Below, piece after piece: positions 35,158 to 42,772 of a stretch of 64,000 bases of DNA. The number at the start of each line of letters is the position of its first letter. Within the stretch, counting starts at the first letter, position 1. Below the pieces are notes generated by a model. It did no database searches, was not told the DNA's origin, and was given only the letters and a program-made list of their open reading frames with translations. The position numbers and the translations under genes are program-made. The DNA is from an uncultured Cuneatibacter sp. (lineage in GTDB: Bacteria > Bacillota > Clostridia > Lachnospirales > Lachnospiraceae): contig CAKQHB010000001.1 in assembly GCA_934234215.1 (NCBI GenBank), positions 124,001 to 188,000 on the forward strand, read 5' to 3'.

Positions 35158-35950
35158 CGTTCAACCCTCCATACAGATTTTTCTCTACATCCAGACCATA
35201 TGCGGTCACGATTTCCTCAATCGTACCATCTTCCCGCATTTCCTGTAATGCCTGCTCCAGCTGACTCGCCAGCTCTGCATCCCCATCCGGTTGGAATGCA
35301 ACACCCAGCGGTTCACTGCTGATACTCAGCATCCGATACTGATCGGGATATTCCTGCACATAGACACTGAGTCCGCCCTCCAGACCGGCGATAGCATCCA
35401 CATAACCCTTTCGAAGTGCCGTGAACACCTCTCCCAGCTCGTCCAATACGGTCAGTTGTCCAAACTCCGGCAAGTCCGGGGTGCTATGATTCAGAATAAT
35501 CGACTCGGATGTAGACCCGGTCTGCACTGCCACGCGCTTTCCTTCCAGATCCTGTAACGTCCTGATTTCACTGTCCCTCGGCACGACAATAACACGCTGT
35601 GCATACAGATACGGCCCTGCCCACAAATACCGGTCTTCCCGACCACTCATGGACAGGGCGGACCACACACAATCCACCTTCCCCTGAGACAGAGACTGAA
35701 AGCGTTCTTCCAGAGGAATAGGAATCTCCTGAAAGACCGGCTTGACTCCGATCCTGCGGCACGCCTCCGTTGCCAGCTCTACATCAATCCCGGCATAATC
35801 ACCGTTGATGTCTCGATAAAAATATGGTTCATAGGTGCAGCCGCCGATCACAAGCTGCGGCAGAGCTTCCTCCTTCTGTCCCGCGGTGCTGCACGCGCAC
35901 AACCCAAACGTCAGCAAAATGCAAAGAAAAATCAGCGAAAAGCGTTTCAT
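35135..35950 (-). CDS. Family 3 solute-binding lipoprotein
   Basis: A 271-residue lipoprotein: signal FSLIFLCILLTFGLCAC with the lipid-modified Cys at residue 20, then a periplasmic-binding fold of the amino-acid type (YFYRDINGDYAGIDVELATEACRRIG, VDCVWSALSMSGRE, GKRVAVQTGSTSE). No ABC permease or ATPase is nearby. With the hybrid kinase overlapping its 3' end, it most likely delivers a ligand signal to the kinase rather than feeding a transporter. Confidence 0.88.
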   Translation of the reverse strand: MKRFSLIFLCILLTFGLCACSTAGQKEEALPQLVIGGCTYEPYFYRDINGDYAGIDVELATEACRRIGVKPVFQEIPIPLEERFQSLSQGKVDCVWSALSMSGREDRYLWAGPYLYAQRVIVVPRDSEIRTLQDLEGKRVAVQTGSTSESIILNHSTPDLPEFGQLTVLDELGEVFTALRKGYVDAIAGLEGGLSVYVQEYPDQYRMLSISSEPLGVAFQPDGDAELASQLEQALQEMREDGTIEEIVTAYGLDVEKNLYGGLNDAIAKAE

Positions 35951-36080
35951 ACCGTTCTATTTTCCTCCCTATGTCTGTTCTTCGATCGGAATTCTATAGA
36001 AATTAAGACTTTTGACCTTCAAACGATGGCTCAAAAGCATAATATTTTCTAGTAGCATCATAGCATAAAAACAGGCAGAT
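35951..36080. other. Upstream region of the sensor operon
   Basis: Minus-strand TATGAT at 36055-36050 with a poor -35 (TACGCA, 17 bases away) is the only promoter-like element seen before the solute-binding gene. Confidence 0.3.
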
Positions 36081-36117
36081 GCGTAGTAAAAATCACATCA
36101 ACTACGCAGGTGATTTT
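36081..36117. repeat. Interlocking inverted repeats (pseudoknot geometry)
   Basis: GCGTAGT (36081-36087) is complementary to ACTACGC (36101-36107), and AAAATCAC (36089-36096), inside that loop, is complementary to GTGATTTT (36110-36117), outside it. This is the order of an H-type pseudoknot or of two mutually exclusive hairpins. Confidence 0.7.
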
Positions 36118-36230
36118 CCGCCAACTCGCAAGTTAAATTTCCGCCAACTGACCAGTTTATTTTCTGCCAACTCGCAAGTTAATTTTCCGCCAACTCGCAA
36201 GTTAATTCTTCGCCAACTCGCAAGTTTTTA
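36112..36230. repeat. Five tandem 23-bp repeats with palindromic core
   Basis: GCCAACT begins at 36120, 36143, 36166, 36189 and 36212, exactly 23 bases apart. Units read like GCCAACTCGCAAGTTAATTT plus TCC; each holds AACT-cgca-AGTT. Copy 2 diverges (GCCAACTGACCAGTTTA) and copies 1-4 lie without spacers, so this is not a CRISPR. The multiple-repeat ends of IS21-type elements are one possible source. Confidence 0.85.
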
Positions 36231-36262
36231 CTTGTGATTTTGATTTTTTCGGGTATAAAAAA

Positions 36263-36286
36263 GGCTATCGCATAAACACGATAGCC
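36263..36286 (-). terminator. Terminator of the EamA gene
   Basis: GGCTATCG / CGATAGCC, a perfect 8-bp stem with an eight-base loop, followed by six T on the minus strand. It lies 8 bases after the EamA stop. Confidence 0.9.
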
Positions 36287-36293
36287 ACTCTTT

Positions 36294-37190
36294 TTATTCT
36301 GCCGCTTTCTTCGGCTGCTTCATAAAGATGATTCCCAGCAAAAAGATTGCCGATCCTGCGATGGTGATGACGGACAGCTTTTCCGAGAAGAACAGCACGC
36401 CCCACAGCAGGGAAAAGATCGTTGTTGTACTCTGGATGATCGGTACAACATGCAGCGCTGCGGTCTCCATGCCCTTTGCGTTCAGATAAAAGCCAATGCC
36501 GGTGATAAAACCGAACAGCGTCATAGCAAACAGTGTAGAACCCTGGAAACCACCGTAATAGCGTCCGCTCACGAACAGCGGTACTGCCGCTACCACGATG
36601 CTCACAAGAAAGATCGACAGGTTGGAATCTACGATATCCATGTCTTTTAACAGCATTTTCTGAGAAAAGACATGGAGCACTGCACCAAGACTGGTCAGCA
36701 CATAGAACAGCGTGATCATCGCATTCTGCTCAAAGTATTCTGACAGAGATCTGCCGTTCCAGCAGATCAGCAGCACGCCCACAACACACACTGCCATACA
36801 GATCACTTCCCGCTTTGTGAGATGCTCTTTCAGTACGCACACTGCCAGCACTGCAGTCATAACGGCCTGCAGCGGCCAGGTCACGATATTACCATAAGAC
36901 GGTCCCATAGACAGCGCGTAGTTTTCAAAGGAATACGCCAGCGCTTTTGAGATACCGCCGAGGATAACCCAGCGGTTCCAGATTTTGATCTGCGGCTTTT
37001 TTCGCTGGATCAGCTTCAGACACAGCAAAAAGAAAATGCCGACTGCAAATCTGGAAAATGTAATGTACTCCGGACTCATGACCGGTTTCATCAGCTTCAC
37101 GCAGGTTCCGCCAAAGCTGAACAGACACGCTACGAGAAACAGATAAAAGTATCCCGACGCCCCAGATTGTTTGTTTTCTTGAATTTTCAT
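36294..37190 (-). CDS. EamA/DMT-family transporter
   Basis: A 298-residue membrane protein with about ten hydrophobic segments in two EamA repeats (FSFGGTCVKLMKPVMSPEYI near the N-terminus; IQSTTTIFSLLWGVLFFSEKL near the C-terminus). The drug/metabolite superfamily exports amino acids, nucleobases or drugs; substrate unknown. The start has AAGGAG, and the gene lies 36 bases after the second ABC gene, so it may be read through from that operon. It ends with a strong terminator. Confidence 0.88.
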   Translation of the reverse strand: MKIQENKQSGASGYFYLFLVACLFSFGGTCVKLMKPVMSPEYITFSRFAVGIFFLLCLKLIQRKKPQIKIWNRWVILGGISKALAYSFENYALSMGPSYGNIVTWPLQAVMTAVLAVCVLKEHLTKREVICMAVCVVGVLLICWNGRSLSEYFEQNAMITLFYVLTSLGAVLHVFSQKMLLKDMDIVDSNLSIFLVSIVVAAVPLFVSGRYYGGFQGSTLFAMTLFGFITGIGFYLNAKGMETAALHVVPIIQSTTTIFSLLWGVLFFSEKLSVITIAGSAIFLLGIIFMKQPKKAAE

Positions 37191-37226
37191 AAATGATTAC
37201 TCCTTTTTTGAACTGCTCCGCACAGC

Positions 37227-39011
37227 TCAGTCTCTTTCGTGTAACTGCAGCTCGTACAGCATCTTATAGATGCCGCCCTGCTCCAGCAGCTCCTGATGTG
37301 TTCCGCTTTCGCGGATCTTCCCCTTATGCATAACAAAAATCTTATCCGCATGCTGGATTGTGGACAGTCGGTGCGCAACCATGATCGTGGTTCGACCAGC
37401 CATCAGACGCTCCAATGCTTCCTGAATCCACTGCTCTGTCTCGGTATCAATGTTCGCTGTCGCCTCATCGAGAATGAGGATCTTCGGATCATGCGCCAGC
37501 GTTCTCGCAAAGGACAGCAGCTGTCTCTGTCCTGCGGAAAATGTCGCACCGCGCTCCGATACCGGCTCTTTGTACTTGTTCGGCAGATGGTCGATAAAGC
37601 GGTTGGCATTGACATGGATCGCTGCCCGCTCCACCATCTCGTCCGTGATCTCTTCGTCCCGCAGACGAATGTTGCTGGTGATGTCTCCGGTAAACACGAA
37701 GACATCCTGCTGCACCTGACCGATGGCGCCGCGGATTTCTTCCCGCGTCATATCTTTGATATTCACACCGTCAATGCGGATCTCGCCCTTCTGAATGTCG
37801 TAATAGCGACCAATCAGATGCAAAATCGAAGACTTGCCTGCACCGGTGGCGCCGACAAATGCCGCGCTCTGTCCCGGTTCGATGGTAAAGCTCACATCCC
37901 GCAGCACATAATTTTCTCCGTCATAAGCAAACCATACATGATCGAACTCGATGCGTCCTCTGACTTCCGGTAAATGCACCGGCTCCTCCGGATCGACTAC
38001 TGCCGGCTTTTCATCCAACAGCGTGAAAATCTTTTCCGCGGAAGCAATTGCCGACTGCAGCGTAGAAAACTGCTCTGCCAATTCCTGGATCGGCTCGAAG
38101 AAGGTACTGATATAAGAAACGAAAATGTACATCATACCAAAGGTAATCGTACCGTCCAACACATTCCGGCTGCCGCCCGCCAGCACAAGGATCATTGCTG
38201 CGATGGACACCAGATAAATGATCGGTCGGAAGATCGCGGACACCAACATTTCTCTGCGATTTGCCCGGTACAGATCCTCACTGCGCTCCTGAAATTCTTC
38301 GTATTTCCGCGCTTCCCGGTGGAAAATCTGGATGACCTTCATTCCAGTCAGATTTTCAGACAAAAAGGTATTCAGCGCCGTGATCTTTGTCTTTGTGATC
38401 TGGTACACTTTTCTCGAAATATTCTTGAACACCACGATCAGAACAACGACCAATGGCACCATTGCGAAGGACAGCAGCGCCATACGCACATTCAGATACA
38501 ACATGATGACAATGAGTCCGAGAATCTTCATCACATTTTTGAACAGCTTCACAAGGATGTTGGAATACAGCTCGTTGATGGCTTCCACATCGTTCGTGCA
38601 GCGAGTAACGATCTTGCCCACCGGTGTCAGATCAAAGAAGCGCATCGTCAGTGATTCCACATGTTCAAATACTTCCTGACGGACGTTGTAGATGATCTTC
38701 TGACCGGTCTTCTGCAGCAGCACATACTGAATGCGGTTGCAGATAAATAGCAGCACCAGCACGCCAATATACATGCCCGCTGCACGCAGGATTCCGGTAA
38801 AGCGCTCCGCTACCATTTCCCCCGCCGCGTAGTCGCCGGTGATGTATTTGTCGATGGCATTTGCGATGAGCATCGGACGGTACAGCTCCAGTCCGGTCAC
38901 GATCAGGACAAGCGCAAAACAGAACAGAACCGTCTTCCAATACGGCTTCATGTAAGACATCATCCGCAGAAATGCGTTGCCTTCATAGCGAATGTCATTG
39001 GATTCATTCAT
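37227..39011 (-). CDS. ABC exporter subunit with canonical catalytic site
   Basis: A 594-residue half-transporter: six-helix transmembrane domain (residues 20-320), then an ATPase with Walker A GATGAGKSS, signature FSAGQRQL (non-canonical) and Walker B LILDEATANIDTE, which keeps the catalytic Glu. Its partner at 39004-40776 has Asp at that place. Together they form an asymmetric heterodimeric exporter of the BmrCD/LmrCD/TM287-288 type, which expel drugs, peptides or lipids. Its start overlaps the partner gene by 8 bases, with GGAGG upstream. Confidence 0.92.
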   Translation of the reverse strand: MNESNDIRYEGNAFLRMMSYMKPYWKTVLFCFALVLIVTGLELYRPMLIANAIDKYITGDYAAGEMVAERFTGILRAAGMYIGVLVLLFICNRIQYVLLQKTGQKIIYNVRQEVFEHVESLTMRFFDLTPVGKIVTRCTNDVEAINELYSNILVKLFKNVMKILGLIVIMLYLNVRMALLSFAMVPLVVVLIVVFKNISRKVYQITKTKITALNTFLSENLTGMKVIQIFHREARKYEEFQERSEDLYRANRREMLVSAIFRPIIYLVSIAAMILVLAGGSRNVLDGTITFGMMYIFVSYISTFFEPIQELAEQFSTLQSAIASAEKIFTLLDEKPAVVDPEEPVHLPEVRGRIEFDHVWFAYDGENYVLRDVSFTIEPGQSAAFVGATGAGKSSILHLIGRYYDIQKGEIRIDGVNIKDMTREEIRGAIGQVQQDVFVFTGDITSNIRLRDEEITDEMVERAAIHVNANRFIDHLPNKYKEPVSERGATFSAGQRQLLSFARTLAHDPKILILDEATANIDTETEQWIQEALERLMAGRTTIMVAHRLSTIQHADKIFVMHKGKIRESGTHQELLEQGGIYKMLYELQLHERD

Positions 39012-40776
39012 CGTCGGCTCCTCCTTCCTGCTCTAACTGCTTCTCCAACTGCTGTCTGCGGTAAATATCCGCATAAATACCATCTGCTGCCAGCAGCTCC
39101 TCATGCGTACCGTACTCCGCCTGATGACCTTCCTCCAGCACGAGGATGTGATCCGCGTTCTGAATCGTAGAGATTCGATGCGCAATGATCAGCGTCGTCT
39201 TGCCCTGTCGATTCTTTCTCAGATTAGACAGGATCTGCTCCTCGGTATCCGTATCCACTGCCGACAACGAGTCATCCAAAATGAGGATCGGACTATTTTT
39301 CAGCAGTGCACGGGCAATGGCGCTTCGCTGCTTCTGTCCACCGGAAAGAGTCACCCCCCTCTCTCCCACGATGGTATTGTAATCTTCCGGAAAATCCATA
39401 ATATTGTCGTGAATGCAGGCATCCTTCGCCGCCTCATAGATCTGAGATCTTGTCGCATGCTCTGCACCAAAGGCAATGTTGTGCTCCAACGTATCGGAAA
39501 ATAAGAAATTATCCTGCGGCACATACGCGATGTCTTCCCGCAGCACTTCCAGCGGAATCTCGCACAGTGGATGTCCGTCAATGCGGATCATTTCGGAGCG
39601 GGTGTTATACAAACGCAACAACAGATCCACCAGCGTGGATTTTCCGCTTCCGGTTCGACCGAGAATAGCCAGCGTCTCACCTTTTTTGACATGAACATGC
39701 ACACCGGACAAAACTTCCTGCTCCGGCTGATCCGGATACGCAAAGCTCAGGTTCTGAAAATCCAGTTCACCCTGCAAATGCTCGATGGCATGATCCACTG
39801 CCGGGCCGTTGACAATCTCCGGTTTTTCCTCAAAAATCACGCGGATACGCCTGAGGGAAGCAAGTCCCTGCGAAACATAGGTGATGCATTCTCCCACAGC
39901 GATCATGGGCCATACTAACAATCCAATGTAGGAGTTAAATGCCACGAACTGTCCGAGGGAAATATCTCCGGTGATTGCCAGATAACCACCATAAAGCAGT
40001 GTCAGCAGACTGCTGATGCCGACGATGAGATCCAACAACGGCATGAACAGCGCCTGCAGACGCACAACGCCCAGGTTCTTTTCCTGATTGCGGGCGTTCA
40101 TCTTTGCAAAGGCATATAATTCCTTGCGCTCCTGCACAAATGCCTTGATGACACGAATGCCGGACACCGCCTCCTGCACCTGATCCGTCAGATCCGAAAA
40201 CGCCTGCTGCTTTTCCAGAAAGCGCCTGTGCATCACTTTTCCATAGAAATAGTCTCCAAAAATAATCAGAATCAGAGGAATCACGCTGATGATTGTCAGC
40301 TTGAGATTGACATAGACGACCATCTTATACAGCACGAGAAACAGCATGACGCTGGCATCAAATGCCGTAATGACCGTCATACCCAGCAGCAGACGCACGG
40401 AAGTCAGATCGTTTGTAAAATGCGCCATGAGATCGCCGGTTTTATGCTCATTAAAATACCGCATCGACAGCGTTTCCAGATGTTCAAACATATCGTTGCG
40501 CAGTCGTTTTTCGATGCCGTATGCCGAACCGAACAGAAAATAACGCCACATAAAACGTCCTGCCGCGATGATCGCACCCATGATGGCGATGCGTCCGATC
40601 CATTTCCGGATCTCGTCCATCGTCATCGTGCCATACCGCAAACCGTCGGTGATCGTGCCGGTATACTGGGGAATATACACGTTCATCAGATCCACGAAAA
40701 ACAGCGCCGCGATTCCCAGAATATACGCAAGCGCGTAGCGACGGACATACTTCCCCGCAAATTTCAGCTCCTTCAA
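39004..40776 (-). CDS. ABC exporter subunit with degenerate catalytic site
   Basis: A 590-residue half-transporter: transmembrane domain (about 15-320), then an ATPase with Walker A GRTGSGKST, canonical signature LSGGQKQR and Walker B LILDDSLSAVDT, where Asp replaces the catalytic Glu. That pattern marks the non-catalytic site of heterodimeric exporters, consistent with its overlapping partner. I read the start as TTG at 40776, preceded by GAGGAGGAG; the TTG overlaps the dus stop (TTGA), so translation is coupled to dus. Substrate unknown. Confidence 0.9.
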   Translation of the reverse strand: MKELKFAGKYVRRYALAYILGIAALFFVDLMNVYIPQYTGTITDGLRYGTMTMDEIRKWIGRIAIMGAIIAAGRFMWRYFLFGSAYGIEKRLRNDMFEHLETLSMRYFNEHKTGDLMAHFTNDLTSVRLLLGMTVITAFDASVMLFLVLYKMVVYVNLKLTIISVIPLILIIFGDYFYGKVMHRRFLEKQQAFSDLTDQVQEAVSGIRVIKAFVQERKELYAFAKMNARNQEKNLGVVRLQALFMPLLDLIVGISSLLTLLYGGYLAITGDISLGQFVAFNSYIGLLVWPMIAVGECITYVSQGLASLRRIRVIFEEKPEIVNGPAVDHAIEHLQGELDFQNLSFAYPDQPEQEVLSGVHVHVKKGETLAILGRTGSGKSTLVDLLLRLYNTRSEMIRIDGHPLCEIPLEVLREDIAYVPQDNFLFSDTLEHNIAFGAEHATRSQIYEAAKDACIHDNIMDFPEDYNTIVGERGVTLSGGQKQRSAIARALLKNSPILILDDSLSAVDTDTEEQILSNLRKNRQGKTTLIIAHRISTIQNADHILVLEEGHQAEYGTHEELLAADGIYADIYRRQQLEKQLEQEGGADDE

Positions 40777-41720
40777 TGCTCCTCCTCTCTGAGACGCTCC
40801 CTTGCAAAAATCTGCTGCACACAGGCTTCATACTCTCTGCACTTCTGCGTCTTGCGGATCTTTTTGCGAACCGCATCCGGATCCGTAAAAGAATCCGCCC
40901 AGTACGCCCACAGCTCCTTCATTTTGAACAGCACCGGCGTCTCTCCCGACAGATCCTCCAAATATGTGTGATACAGCTGATTCCCAAATGCATAAAATTC
41001 TTCTTTGTCAAGACCGGCTCCGCCTTTTGCCTGTCTTGCAAGTGCCGGATTGCGCACAAGACCGCGCCCCAGCATGATCCGATCCGTATTCGGATATTTT
41101 TCCATGAAATCCTGAATGTCCTGCACCGTATTCAGATCGCCGTTGTAACACAGCGGCTTATCCCAGCGCTCACAGGTGTAGCGGTACCACTCTCGGTGTG
41201 CATTGCCGCGGTACATCTCCTGCTGCACTCTCGGATGCAGAATCAGCTCTGACACCGGATATTTCTGAAAAATCGCCAGCAGCCGTTCCCACTCCTGCGG
41301 CTCATATCTGCCAAGTCTTGTCTTGATTGAAATCTGAATTGGACTTTTCTCATACACTTCTGCGAGAAAAGCATCCAGCTCCTCCGGAAATGCCAGAAAA
41401 CCGGAGCCTTTTTTCTTGGAGACAACGGTACCGGACGGACAGCCGAGATTCAGATTCATCTCGGTGTGTCCTAGCTTCTCAAATTCCCCTGCCGCCCAGA
41501 GGAAGTGATCCGCGCGGGCAACCAACACCTGCGGAATGGTCTCACAGCGGACGTTGTTCTCCGGTGCGATCTCCTTTTTCTCCCGTGTGATAAAACTTTC
41601 ATTTTGGTTCGGGCATACAAAAGGGGTAAAGCAGCGGTCCACACCGCCATAGTATTCCAGAAAGGTCTGCCGGTAGCGAAAACCGGTCACTCCCTCCATC
41701 GGGGCAAGATAAAGCTTCAA
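40773..41720 (-). CDS. tRNA-dihydrouridine synthase family protein
   Basis: A 315-residue FMN enzyme that reduces uridines in the tRNA D-loop. The N-terminal YLAPMEGVTGFRYRQ and the catalytic Cys in NLGCPSGTVVSKKKGSG are diagnostic, followed by IKTRLG and LHPRVQQEMY (where DusA/B have HxR). It is of the small DusC-like branch. First gene of the run dus-ABC-ABC-EamA; it shares its stop with the ABC start. No functional link to export is known. Confidence 0.9.
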   Translation of the reverse strand: MKLYLAPMEGVTGFRYRQTFLEYYGGVDRCFTPFVCPNQNESFITREKKEIAPENNVRCETIPQVLVARADHFLWAAGEFEKLGHTEMNLNLGCPSGTVVSKKKGSGFLAFPEELDAFLAEVYEKSPIQISIKTRLGRYEPQEWERLLAIFQKYPVSELILHPRVQQEMYRGNAHREWYRYTCERWDKPLCYNGDLNTVQDIQDFMEKYPNTDRIMLGRGLVRNPALARQAKGGAGLDKEEFYAFGNQLYHTYLEDLSGETPVLFKMKELWAYWADSFTDPDAVRKKIRKTQKCREYEACVQQIFARERLREEEH

Positions 41721-41767
41721 GTAGCGTTCCTCCGTCTCTTCTTCGAATATAATTATGAAAATTGATA

Positions 41768-41897
41768 TAACTGTTCACTAGGTCTGCGCACTCGCTGCGC
41801 TGACCGTAAGAAAGCATAGCTCAAGCAGCAAAAATCCCATCGACGCAGTCGATTTCAAATGGATTTTTGCCGTAACTATGAAGGCACTGAATAGTTA
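41768..41897. mobile_element. Palindromic MITE/REP-like intergenic element
   Basis: The ends TAACTGTTCACT (41768-41779) and ACTGAATAGTTA (41886-41897) are imperfect inverted repeats. Inside are GCAAAAATCC paired with GGATTTTTGC and, nested, TCGAC/GTCGA. The right end supplies the TAA stop of the mrp gene. No coding frame. Structure suggests a small non-autonomous repeat; copy number in the genome is unknown. Confidence 0.6.
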
Positions 41898-42707
41898 CGA
41901 CTCAATTTTCTTTAATGCACCGTCCAGCCAGTCTCCCTGGAATGTTTCGATCAGACCTGCATCGCACAGACCGGCGATCTGCGGTGCGATGGGCATCTTC
42001 GCCAGCACTTCCAGACCATACTCGGCAGCCGTCTCATCCACATGGCTCTCACCAAAGACATTGATGTGCCTGCCGCAGTCCGGACATTCTACATAGCTCA
42101 GATTTTCTACGATTCCAAGGATCGAAATGTTCATCATCTTCGCCATCTTTACTGCCTTGCCGACGATCATGGATACCAGCTCCTGCGGGGATGTCACAAT
42201 AATCAGACCATCCACCGGGATCGTCTGGAACACGGTCAACGCAACATCGCCGGTTCCCGGAGGCATATCTACAAACAGGTAATCCACATCGCCCCAGGAC
42301 ACCTCTGTCCAGAACTGCTTTACAACAGACGCGATAACCGGACCTCTCCAGATGACCGGATCATCCTCATGGTCTAACATCAGATTGACCGACATCATGC
42401 CGATGCCTGCTCTGGACTGAGACGGAATGATGCCGCTCTCATCGGCAACTGCTTTACCGTGTACGCCGAACACCTTCGGAATCGAAGGTCCGGTAATATC
42501 TGCATCCAGAATCGCCGTGGAATGTCCGTTTCTTGCAGATAAAACAGCCAGCATGGATGTCACAAGAGACTTTCCGACACCGCCCTTTCCGCTGACAACA
42601 CCGATTACTTTTTTGATATGACTGCTGGCATTTGGCTTTTCATGCATGTCTCTGCTTGCGCAGTCCTGACTGCAGCTGCTGCAGTTATGTCCACAACTTT
42701 CACTCAT
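41895..42707 (-). CDS. Mrp/NBP35-family iron-sulfur carrier ATPase
   Basis: A 270-residue P-loop protein. A Cys-rich head (CGHNCSSCSQDCA) precedes the deviant Walker A GVVSGKGGVGKSLV, VDMPPGTGDVALT and the cluster-binding CPDC in SYVECPDCGRHIN. It loads or transfers Fe-S clusters onto client proteins in the cytosol. The start at 42707 (MSESC) fits GGAG six bases upstream; a second ATG is one codon earlier. Its stop lies in the palindromic element at 41768-41897. Third gene after cca and pepC. Confidence 0.93.
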   Translation of the reverse strand: MSESCGHNCSSCSQDCASRDMHEKPNASSHIKKVIGVVSGKGGVGKSLVTSMLAVLSARNGHSTAILDADITGPSIPKVFGVHGKAVADESGIIPSQSRAGIGMMSVNLMLDHEDDPVIWRGPVIASVVKQFWTEVSWGDVDYLFVDMPPGTGDVALTVFQTIPVDGLIIVTSPQELVSMIVGKAVKMAKMMNISILGIVENLSYVECPDCGRHINVFGESHVDETAAEYGLEVLAKMPIAPQIAGLCDAGLIETFQGDWLDGALKKIES

Positions 42708-42772
42708 CATAGACTCCATTCCGGGACGTCCGAATCCATCCGGACGCCCACAATTTTTTCTTTTCTATCTCT

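Noticed and set aside
36112..36230. CRISPR-like appearance of the repeat array
   Set aside because: The 23-bp units are contiguous, with no unique spacers, and no cas gene is in the window.
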